Assembly (NCBI GenBank): GCA_041591895.1
Contig: JBFHRE010000117.1
Location: 1 to 7,277, forward strand
From: JBFHRE01 sp041591895
Lineage (GTDB): Bacteria; Actinomycetota; Acidimicrobiia; Spongiisociales; ZC4RG35
DNA: 7,277 nucleotides
Direction: 5' to 3'
Positions 1 through 5,669 of this stretch are shown piece after piece. Under the pieces are notes generated by a model that was given only the letters and a program-made list of their open reading frames with translations, was not told the DNA's origin and did no database searches. Position 1 is the first letter of the stretch; every line of letters begins with the position of its first letter. The translations under genes and the position numbers were made by a program.

Positions 1-270
1 GAGGGAGGCGCCGGTCCGCCGATGGCGGAGATCCTGGTGACATTCCCGGATTGCGACTCCCATCGAAAGTGGGTGGGGCTCGGCTCGGCAGGTTGGAAGG
101 AGGAGGTCGGCAATACATACGGGTCGACGGACAAGGAGATCAAGGGGGCGATGCCGGCTTTTGCCGAGTCGTTGACGCCTGAGCAGATCCAGCAGGTAGC
201 CGTCTACGAAAGGGTTCGATTCGGGGAGTCCGACCTGGAAGCTGAGAGGGCGGCCTGTGGCCTCGATTGA
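1..270 (+). CDS. c-type cytochrome domain protein, C-terminal fragment (5' end outside window)
   Basis: The reading frame is open from base 1 to the TGA at 268-270, so this is the last 89 residues of a longer gene. The visible part begins with GGAGPPM, which in small class I cytochromes c lies shortly after the CxxCH haem-binding motif; that motif would lie upstream of the window. Next come a FPDCDSH segment, a WVGLGSAGW segment and GAMPAFAESLTPEQI. The Met of MPAF is the expected sixth (axial) haem iron ligand, and the LTPEQIQQVAVYERVRFG helix is the usual C-terminal helix. The protein would carry electrons outside the membrane or as part of a membrane complex; the partner cannot be told from this fragment. 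An internal ATG at base 22 is unlikely to be the true start because the conserved GGAGPPM lies before it. It faces the histidine kinase gene tail to tail with 18 bp between stop codons. The family call is fairly sure, but the covalent haem site is not seen. Confidence 0.72.
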   Translation, partial: EGGAGPPMAEILVTFPDCDSHRKWVGLGSAGWKEEVGNTYGSTDKEIKGAMPAFAESLTPEQIQQVAVYERVRFGESDLEAERAACGLD

Positions 271-288
271 GACTTGCGGGCCAAGCCG

Positions 289-1626
289 TCAGCGGGCGAG
301 CGGCAGCAGCAGCGAGAACACGGACCAGTTCCCGGTGCGGCGGTAGACGAGATCGCCTCCCATCAGTTGGGCGAGGTTCTTCGATACCGCCAGCCCGAGG
401 CCGGTGGAGGCCGGCTGGCTGGAGCCATGGTCGCCGTGAGCGAACGGCTCGAAGAGCCGGTCGATGAGTTCGTCTGGGATCCCGTGCCCGTCATCCGCGA
501 TGTCGAGCCGGAGCTGGCCATTCTCGAAGCCCGGGGTCACCCGGAGCCGTCCGCCGCCATGTCGTGCGGCGTTCAGGCACAGGTTTCTGACGATCTGGCG
601 AAGACGGGTCGGGTCTGCAATCACGAACACAGGACGTGGCGGGGGCTCGAACTCGCAGTGTTCGAACCCGTTGAGGACCCCTTCGAGCTCCTCGGAGAGA
701 TTGAGTTGCTTGGGATAGACCGCCACCTCGCTTGCACTGCTCCTGGTCGCCACGAGGAGATCCTCGACGATGTTCGACATGTCGCGGCTCTGTTGGTGGA
801 TGACAGACACCATGTGCCGGGCATCGACCGGATCGTGGTCGTCCCAGGCGTGATCGAGTTCGGAGGCGAAGCCGACTACTGCGGTGAGCGGGTTGCGCAG
901 CTCGTGGCTGACCCCGGCTATGAAACGGTCCTTGGCCCGGGCGAGATCCTCCAGGCTCTCGACTCTCCGGCGGCGGTCGCGTTCGGAGTTCAAGAGCGCG
1001 CCTACCGCTGCGAGCCCCAGGATGACGATCAACACCGGGCCCAGCACCATTGCCACGGTGCCCGTGCGGGAGGAGCGGGCCACCTCTTCCAAGGACAGCG
1101 TCGACACGTCCCGACGGACCTCGGCCAGGTGGCGACGGACCATTGCCTCCTGGGGTTGTACCCGAGAGTGGTACATCAACACGGCCGCCTCGGGGTTGGG
1201 CGCGGCCAGGAAGTCGTCGATGGCCGCCACGTAATCGTCGAATGAGGTGCGCAGGTGCTCCACACGGGAGTCGGAGTCGGGCGGCAGGTTGACGGTTTCG
1301 AGCCGGTCGAGCGTGCCGTTGACTTCTTCCACCGCCGCCGAGACCGTCGGTACCCTTTGGGCGCCGCCGAACGATGTCGCCTCCGGTGCCGATGCCAGGA
1401 GGTAGAACGCTCGGGACGCCTCCTCGTCCACCAGCGACGAGGTGCGGTTGAGCCCATCGCTGAAGTCGGCGATCAGAGTCAGGTCGGCGCTGGCGGAGAC
1501 GGCCTCGTTCGAGGCGTGGACGCTGAACACGATGACGGTCGCGATGAGGCTGCCCACGACCAGCACCGCCAGTCCAAGAGCGCGCACAGGAGAGGTTCTG
1601 CGTCGTTCAAGCAACCTGGCCAGCAT
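289..1626 (-). CDS. membrane sensor histidine kinase (orphan)
   Basis: This is a 445-residue two-component sensor kinase. A short Arg-rich cytoplasmic tail is followed by a transmembrane helix at about residues 15-37. An extracytoplasmic, mostly helical region of about 150 residues comes next (CHASE3 or chemoreceptor four-helix-bundle like, no recognisable ligand motif). A second helix lies at about 190-212, followed by a short charged linker. The core is complete: H-box GVSHELRNPL with phospho-acceptor His241, N-box RNLCLNAARHG at about 348-357, G1 DIADDGHGIPDE at about 375-386, F-box LFEPFAHG at about 391-398 and G2 GLGLAVSKN at about 409-417. It should autophosphorylate on His241 and pass phosphate to a response regulator, but none is encoded next to it. 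The ATG at 1626 is chosen because it sits just before the first helix. The frame stays open to 1878, but that extension would run into the divergent methyltransferase gene. GTG codons at 1629 and 1650 are alternatives, and no start has a clear Shine-Dalgarno. Function is sure; the signal is unknown. Confidence 0.9.
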   Translation of the reverse strand: MLARLLERRRTSPVRALGLAVLVVGSLIATVIVFSVHASNEAVSASADLTLIADFSDGLNRTSSLVDEEASRAFYLLASAPEATSFGGAQRVPTVSAAVEEVNGTLDRLETVNLPPDSDSRVEHLRTSFDDYVAAIDDFLAAPNPEAAVLMYHSRVQPQEAMVRRHLAEVRRDVSTLSLEEVARSSRTGTVAMVLGPVLIVILGLAAVGALLNSERDRRRRVESLEDLARAKDRFIAGVSHELRNPLTAVVGFASELDHAWDDHDPVDARHMVSVIHQQSRDMSNIVEDLLVATRSSASEVAVYPKQLNLSEELEGVLNGFEHCEFEPPPRPVFVIADPTRLRQIVRNLCLNAARHGGGRLRVTPGFENGQLRLDIADDGHGIPDELIDRLFEPFAHGDHGSSQPASTGLGLAVSKNLAQLMGGDLVYRRTGNWSVFSLLLPLAR

Positions 1627-1765
1627 CACGAGATGATCGGCACGAACCACCCCATCACTTGAGGGAACTGCGTAGCCCGGTGTAGGTCGACTGCGAGGGT
1701 CTTTCGACTCTCGTCGGAAGGGCGGTGATCCGGTTTGATCCACGTACGCGATCAGGACGGCAGGC
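1627..1765. promoter_or_regulatory. divergent intergenic region between histidine kinase and methyltransferase operon
   Basis: These 139 bp must hold the promoters of both the leftward kinase gene and the rightward methyltransferase operon. I cannot point to a convincing -35/-10 pair on either strand. The hexamer TGATCC occurs at 1726-1731 and 1736-1741, a direct repeat with a 10-bp period (one helical turn), and GATC recurs at 1750-1753. TCGACT also occurs twice, at 1687-1692 and 1704-1709. Such spacing is compatible with a regulator site just ahead of the operon, but repeats this short can arise by chance. An AGGA at 1754-1757 lies 8 nt before the ATG at 1766 and is a reasonable ribosome binding site supporting that start. 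Confidence 0.35.
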
Positions 1766-2935
1766 ATGACGGGAATGACAGGGCGAGAACGGGTTCTGGC
1801 CGCGATCGGCCACGAGGAACCGGATCGGGTACCGATCGTTCTCGGGGTCAGCAACGCCACCGGGATCAAAATGCGCACCTATCGGGCTGTCAAGCAACTG
1901 ATCGGGATCGAAGCTCAGGACCGCTACCTGTACGACTGGCCGGAGTTGGGTACCGCCCAGGTGGACGAGGAGACCCTGTCACGGCTCGGAGTGGATGTGC
2001 GAGGCGTGTGGGATGTCGAGCCGGCCTCGATCCTCGAGGCGAATCGAACCCGCCCTCCCCACGCCAACTACGTGAACTCGTGGGGGTCGGGCGCCAGCGA
2101 GATCCGGCCGGGGGAGTGGTTCCCGAACGTGTGCCCGATGGCTACGGCCACCACGATCTCGGAGATCGACGAGTATCCGTGGCCCGACATGGACGACCCG
2201 ACCAGGGTCGCACATGTGGCGGCCTCTGCCGGCGCTCTGGCCGCCGACAGTCGGCATGCGATCATGGCGACCCCGTGGCTCCTGTTTCCATTGGAGCGGG
2301 CCTTCGCCATGCAGGGCATGGACACCTTCCTGATGAACCTCGCCCTGTATCCGGACTTTGCCGAGGCTCTCCTGTGGCGGATCTTCGAATCTTGCAAGGT
2401 CCTGATGGGCCATTTCCTGCGAGAGCTAGGCCCGAACGTGGACATCATCAAGATCGGCGACGACCTCGGTACCCAGGAGAGCCTCCTGATGTCCCCGGCG
2501 ATGTATCGAAGCATCCTCAAGCCGATCCATGCCGAGTTCATCCGCTTCATCAAGCAACGGACAGACGCCAAGGTGTTCTTCCACACCGATGGCGACGTCT
2601 TTCCGCTCATCGACGACCTCGTGGAGATCGGGGTGGACATCCTCAACCCGATCCAGACCTCGGCCGGGAAGATGTCCGACCTCGCCGAGTTGAAGCGTCG
2701 CTGGGGCGATCAGCTGACGTTCTGTGGAGCGATCGACACCCAACGGGTGCTGCCCACCGGCACACCCGACGAGGTCAAGGCCGAGGTGAGGCGGGTGATC
2801 GAGATTCTGGGTCCCGGCGGCGGCTACATGGTGAGCAGTGTCCACACTGTGATGGACGACGTGCCCCCGGAGAACGTGATTGCGATGGCCGAGGCCGTCG
2901 AGGAGTACGGACGGTATCCGGTGGCGAGCCGATGA
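1766..2935 (+). CDS. uroporphyrinogen decarboxylase-family corrinoid methyltransferase
   Basis: The 389-residue protein spans the usual length of the URO-D/MtaA-type TIM-barrel family. It opens with GRERVLAAIGHEEPDRVPI (about residues 6-24), the standard N-terminal signature of the methyltransferase branch. It continues with GDDLGTQ at 231-237, FFHTDGDVFPLIDDLVEIG at about 271-289, DILNP at 291-295, FCGAIDTQ at 319-326, LPTGTPDEVKAEV at about 329-341 and VPPENVIAM at 366-374. True uroporphyrinogen decarboxylases lack this pattern and are not paired with corrinoid proteins, so haem synthesis is unlikely. Its expected role is to transfer a methyl group from a small substrate to the cobalt of the next gene's product, in the cytoplasm. 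The substrate is unknown; O-demethylation of a methoxylated compound is one possibility. The canonical H-x-C of MtaA/MtbA reads H273-T-D275 here; Cys320 and His360 are further candidate metal ligands. It overlaps the corrinoid gene by 4 bp. The start is supported by AGGA 8 nt upstream; ATG 1775 is an alternative. Confidence 0.85.
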   Translation: MTGMTGRERVLAAIGHEEPDRVPIVLGVSNATGIKMRTYRAVKQLIGIEAQDRYLYDWPELGTAQVDEETLSRLGVDVRGVWDVEPASILEANRTRPPHANYVNSWGSGASEIRPGEWFPNVCPMATATTISEIDEYPWPDMDDPTRVAHVAASAGALAADSRHAIMATPWLLFPLERAFAMQGMDTFLMNLALYPDFAEALLWRIFESCKVLMGHFLRELGPNVDIIKIGDDLGTQESLLMSPAMYRSILKPIHAEFIRFIKQRTDAKVFFHTDGDVFPLIDDLVEIGVDILNPIQTSAGKMSDLAELKRRWGDQLTFCGAIDTQRVLPTGTPDEVKAEVRRVIEILGPGGGYMVSSVHTVMDDVPPENVIAMAEAVEEYGRYPVASR

Positions 2936-3579
2936 GCGATGAAGACATCCTCGACCGCCTCTACGACCATGTACTCGCAGGTCGTGCGGACGGAGCAGTG
3001 GAGGTGGCGAAGTCGGGCCTCGACGCCGGTCTGGCACCGCAGCAGTTGCTGTTCGACTCGATGATCCCGGCGCTGGAGGAGGTCGGGCGGCAGTTCGAGA
3101 CCGGCGAGGTGTTTCTTCCCGAGATGCTTGTTGCAGCCCGGGCGATGCAGACGGTGATGGATCTCCTTCGCCCGCGGCTGGTGGCGGCCGGGGTGGAGAC
3201 GATCGGCCGGTTCCTGATCGGCACCGTGGCCGGAGACATCCACGATGTGGGAAAGAACCTGGTTTCCACGATGCTCGAGGGAGCCGGGTTCGACGTCACC
3301 GACCTCGGCGTGAACGTCCCTGCCGGCCGGTTCGTGGAGGCCATCCAGGAGACCGGGCCGCAGATCGTCGGTCTGAGCGCGTTCCTGACGACCACGGTCC
3401 CGGAGTTGCGCCGGACCATCGAGGTGATCGAAGACGCCGGCCTTCGGGATGGAGTCAAGATCCTCATCGGCGGCGCTCCGGTCAACGACCTCACCGTGGA
3501 GCAGTCGGGTGCGGACGGCTTCGCCCCCGATGCCTCCTCGGCCGCCCGCCTCGCCAAGTCCCTCCTCGCAAACACCTGA
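2932..3579 (+). CDS. MtaC/MtbC-type corrinoid (B12-binding) methyl-carrier protein
   Basis: The 215-residue protein has the two-part layout of corrinoid shuttle proteins. Residues about 1-88 form the helical cap (B12-binding-2), including GLAPQQLLFDSMIPALEEVG and FETGEVFLPEML. Residues about 93-215 form the Rossmann-like B12 domain. The cobalt-ligand motif is complete: GTVAGDIHDVGKN, in which His104 of D102-x-H104-x-x-G107 is the lower axial ligand of cobalt. It is followed by VGLSAFLTTT at about 146-155 and GGAPV at 180-184, which hold the nucleotide tail, and by the usual ADGFAPDA near the end. It should carry the methyl group on cob(III)amide between the upstream methyltransferase and a second one not present here. 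The ATG at 2932 overlaps the TGA of the previous gene (ATGA), implying co-transcription and coupled translation; GGTGG at 2920-2924 may serve as ribosome binding site. The reading frame is open far upstream, but only this part has family sequence. Family certain; pathway inferred. Confidence 0.93.
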   Translation: MSDEDILDRLYDHVLAGRADGAVEVAKSGLDAGLAPQQLLFDSMIPALEEVGRQFETGEVFLPEMLVAARAMQTVMDLLRPRLVAAGVETIGRFLIGTVAGDIHDVGKNLVSTMLEGAGFDVTDLGVNVPAGRFVEAIQETGPQIVGLSAFLTTTVPELRRTIEVIEDAGLRDGVKILIGGAPVNDLTVEQSGADGFAPDASSAARLAKSLLANT

Positions 3580-3594
3580 CTGGTGAACATCTGA

Positions 3595-3653
3595 CCGGCG
3601 TTTTTATCAGTCCAGCGGGCGCTGAGCGCCCGTTTCACGCGCGAAAACGCCGG
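3595..3653. repeat. nested inverted repeat at the convergent gene ends
   Basis: CCGGCGTTTT at 3595-3604 is matched exactly by its reverse complement AAAACGCCGG at 3644-3653, giving 10-bp arms around a 39-base spacer. The spacer contains the smaller GC-rich hairpin annotated separately. The structure spans the gap between the corrinoid gene stop (3579) and the last codons of the leftward membrane-protein gene. A role in ending or insulating the two converging transcripts is an inference; the perfect arms are seen directly. Confidence 0.45.
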
Positions 3654-4785
3654 CGAGAGCCCCAGACGTCTCCGGCAACCAGACGGCGAGTACGGCCGGA
3701 GCGAACACGTCGGTTATCACCGCCTGAGTGTCGCAAAGAACTGCCTCGACGCTGACGGAGTTCTGCAGTCCCTCGGTCATGCGCATCACGACGTGCTCGG
3801 CGTCGTAGCGGGCGCGATAGAAGCGGCGGTCCACCAGCCGTTGAACTCGTACCCTGAGTGGGTTGAAGACGGCCGCCACCGCAAGCGTGGATCCGGCGAC
3901 CACCAGGTCGGAACTGCGAGCCGGCAGGACCGCCTGAAGCCCGACGACGGCGAGCCCGTACATGGCCACCAGAGTCCCCGCCACGATCGCATACGTGACC
4001 GTGCGGGCAACGAGTCGATCGATCTCGTACAGGCGATGTCGGGTGATCGCGATGACGATTGCGGCCGGCAGTGCCCAGAAGCCCAACACCACGACGACGC
4101 CGGCGAGGAACTCGAAGGGCTGCGGTAGCTCCTCCGGTGACATGACGACGACTACCAGGCCTGTCACGGGCAGAGTCCCCGCCACGAACCACTTCAACTG
4201 CGAGCGCTCGACCGGTGGCGAGGTGCGCCAGCGATCGACCGCGGCCCAGATGCCGATGAAGACGGCCGGGACGAGAATCGCGATGCCGCTCTCGAACACG
4301 TTGGTGACCCACCATGGACCTCCAATCGGGTTGTGGCGCCCGGTGAGCACCATGGGCCCTGGTTCGACGACCGAGAGCACCATCATCAAGCCGATGACGA
4401 CAGAGAAGGTGCGGAACGACGCTCTTGCGAATCGTCTGGGAATGGAACCCGTGGGAAAGAGATAGAGCAGGCTGATCGCCCCCCAGAACAGGGCCGGGGC
4501 CGCTGCGGCGATGGCGGCCTCCAGGTAGGTGCTCCACGGTGAATCCCGGCTCACCCAGACGAACCATCCGCCGGCGAAGGTCGTTCCTGCCGCCCCGGAG
4601 ACGATTCCTAGTATTCGACCGACCCGGTTTCCGCGGACGTTGCTGAGGATCACCGCGGTCGCCACCGGATAGGCCATCAGGCTCAGGGCCCATACTGCGT
4701 AGCCGGGGTACGGCGGCCATACGACGTTGAGTAGGAGAGCAACCACCACGGCTCCGGCCCAGATGTAGTGCAACCACCGGTGCAT
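3607..4785 (-). CDS. multi-pass membrane protein resembling a histidine-kinase sensor half, without kinase domain
   Basis: From the ATG at 4785 the protein has 392 residues with about nine or ten hydrophobic segments, roughly at 8-24, 28-48, 56-78, 90-110, 127-147, 166-184, 197-216, 226-247, 264-285 and 293-307. Landmarks known from actinobacterial sensor proteins are LYLFPTGSIP at 107-116, RSQLKWFVAG at 194-203, RHRLYEIDRLVARTVTYA at 249-266 and FNPLRVRVQRLVDRRFYRARYDAE at about 307-330. The remaining ~60 cytoplasmic residues look like the start of a GAF-like segment; the protein then stops without H-box, N-box or G-box motifs. It may be a membrane sensor acting through a partner, or a remnant of a longer kinase. 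The frame is open back to a GTG at 4899 (430 residues; ATG at 4860 also possible). I prefer 4785 because MHRWLHYIW leads straight into the first membrane helix, the extra residues look non-conserved, and it leaves room for divergent promoters. No start has a good ribosome binding site. Confidence 0.75.
   Translation of the reverse strand: MHRWLHYIWAGAVVVALLLNVVWPPYPGYAVWALSLMAYPVATAVILSNVRGNRVGRILGIVSGAAGTTFAGGWFVWVSRDSPWSTYLEAAIAAAAPALFWGAISLLYLFPTGSIPRRFARASFRTFSVVIGLMMVLSVVEPGPMVLTGRHNPIGGPWWVTNVFESGIAILVPAVFIGIWAAVDRWRTSPPVERSQLKWFVAGTLPVTGLVVVVMSPEELPQPFEFLAGVVVVLGFWALPAAIVIAITRHRLYEIDRLVARTVTYAIVAGTLVAMYGLAVVGLQAVLPARSSDLVVAGSTLAVAAVFNPLRVRVQRLVDRRFYRARYDAEHVVMRMTEGLQNSVSVEAVLCDTQAVITDVFAPAVLAVWLPETSGALAGVFARETGAQRPLD
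3616..3635 (+). terminator. possible intrinsic terminator after the methyltransferase/corrinoid operon
   Basis: CGGGCG at 3616-3621 pairs with CGCCCG at 3627-3632 around a CTGAG loop and is followed by only three T residues (3633-3635). The stem is strong but the T-tract is short, so this is a weak Rho-independent candidate for the rightward operon whose last stop is at 3579. It lies inside the 3' end of the opposing coding sequence. Confidence 0.35.
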
Positions 4786-4922
4786 GTTCAGAGCTGACGC
4801 CCATGCATCGCAGCATTCTGCACCGGCGCCAGTTACGGCACCGTGACGAACGTCGGCCATGGCCTCGGAATCCCATATCGAGTCCGACGGTTGACCCACG
4901 TGGAAGCACGATCGGAGATCTG
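4786..4922. promoter_or_regulatory. divergent intergenic region between membrane protein and DUF427 gene
   Basis: If the leftward membrane-protein gene starts at 4785, these 137 bp separate two divergent genes and should contain both promoters. TTGACC at 4891-4896 resembles a -35 element for the rightward gene, but no good -10 lies at the right distance, so I do not assign a promoter. If the leftward gene starts at 4899 instead, only 23 bp would remain, which argues for the shorter protein. Confidence 0.3.
4914..4917 (+). promoter_or_regulatory. ribosome binding site of the DUF427 gene
   Basis: GGAG is followed by five bases and then the ATG at 4923. It decides the start: the same frame is open upstream to an ATG at 4803, but that start would add 40 Arg/His/Pro-rich residues with no DUF427 similarity, overlapping the control region of the divergent gene. 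Confidence 0.6.
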
Positions 4923-5669
4923 ATGGAACGTGAACGAGTACGAATCGAAACGTCGCCCAAGCGTGTCCGCACGTACCTCGGAGGCGAGGTGGTGGCGGAC
5001 AGCACGGGGGTCAGGCTGGTTTGGGAGAAGCCGAACTATCCGACTTACTACTTCCCCAAGGCCGACGTCCTGGAGGGAGCCCTCAAAGAGACCGGCGAGA
5101 CCCGGCGCTCTCCGAGCCGGGGCGATGCCACGGTCTACAGCGTGATCGCCGGCGGTCGCCAGGCGGAGCAGGCCGCGTATGCCTACCCCGAGTCTCCGGT
5201 CGGGGCGTTACGAGATCTGGTGGCATTCCGCTGGGACGAGATGGACGCCTGGTTCGAGGAGGACGAAGAGGTCTTCGTCCACGCCCGGGACCCGTACAAG
5301 CGGATCGACATCCTCCCCAGCAGTCGTCACATCGAAGTGCGGATCGACGGCGTGACCGTGGCTGACAGCCACCGTCCACATCTCCTGTTCGAAACAGGGC
5401 TGCCTGTCAGGTACTACCTGCCCAAGACCGACGTCCGGATGGACTTGCTGACGCCGACCGAGAAGGTAACCCACTGTCCGTACAAGGGAGCGGCCGAGTA
5501 CTGGTCGGTGGAGACCCCGGGCGGTGTTCACAACGACATCGTGTGGAGCTATCGCACTCCGGTCGCCGAGAGCCTGCGCATCGCAGGCCTGGTGAGCTTC
5601 TACAACGAGAAGGTCGATGTCTATGTCGACGGCGAATGCGAGGAACGGCCGGTCAGCCCCTTCTCCTGA
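4923..5669 (+). CDS. tandem DUF427 domain protein
   Basis: The 248-residue protein is two copies of the DUF427 fold back to back (about 1-120 and 121-248). The copies align by eye: VVADSTGVRLVWEKPNYPTYYFPKADV against VADSHRPHLLFETGLPVRYYLPKTDV (the aromatic YYFPK/YYLPK segment is the family hallmark). YSVIAGG followed by AYAYPESPVGALRDLVAFRWDEMDAWFE similarly matches YWSVETPGG followed by WSYRTPVAESLRIAGLVSFYNEKVDVYVDGE. The second copy keeps the common CPYKG element (about residues 181-185), whereas the first has SPSRG in its place. DUF427 proteins are small soluble beta-rich proteins of unknown biochemical role; no catalytic site can be assigned. No signal peptide or membrane segment is seen, so it is probably cytoplasmic. 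It starts after a GGAG ribosome binding site and ends with a TGA directly abutting the stop of the convergent lipoprotein gene. Family call sure, function unknown. Confidence 0.9.
   Translation: MERERVRIETSPKRVRTYLGGEVVADSTGVRLVWEKPNYPTYYFPKADVLEGALKETGETRRSPSRGDATVYSVIAGGRQAEQAAYAYPESPVGALRDLVAFRWDEMDAWFEEDEEVFVHARDPYKRIDILPSSRHIEVRIDGVTVADSHRPHLLFETGLPVRYYLPKTDVRMDLLTPTEKVTHCPYKGAAEYWSVETPGGVHNDIVWSYRTPVAESLRIAGLVSFYNEKVDVYVDGECEERPVSPFS

Noticed and set aside
274..1245. A 323-codon open frame on the plus strand opposite the histidine kinase
   Set aside because: It is antisense to the conserved kinase core, has no family resemblance and is explained by GC-rich codon use of the real gene.
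1627..1878. N-terminal extension of the histidine kinase up to 1878
   Set aside because: It would overlap the divergent methyltransferase gene by over 100 bp and adds residues with no domain ahead of a normal first membrane helix.
1766..2935. Reading the methyltransferase as haem-biosynthetic uroporphyrinogen decarboxylase (HemE)
   Set aside because: The N-terminal GRERVLAAIGHEEPDRVPI signature, the HxDG element and the coupled corrinoid gene match the methyltransferase branch of the fold rather than HemE.
1735..3579. A 614-codon open frame running through the methyltransferase gene and ending as the corrinoid protein
   Set aside because: Only the part from 2932 has recognisable family sequence. 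The upstream part is an Arg/Pro/Gly-rich out-of-frame reading of the methyltransferase gene, kept open by high GC; it is not a fusion protein.
4803..4922. Upstream extension of the DUF427 gene to an ATG at 4803
   Set aside because: The extra 40 residues are Arg/His/Pro-rich and unlike the family, and the ATG at 4923 has a well-placed GGAG.
3635..5005. A 456-codon open frame on the minus strand covering the membrane-protein gene
   Set aside because: Its product is Arg/Gly/Ser-rich without membrane helices or motifs, whereas the alternative frame (3607-4785) has clear family landmarks. It also runs into the DUF427 gene.
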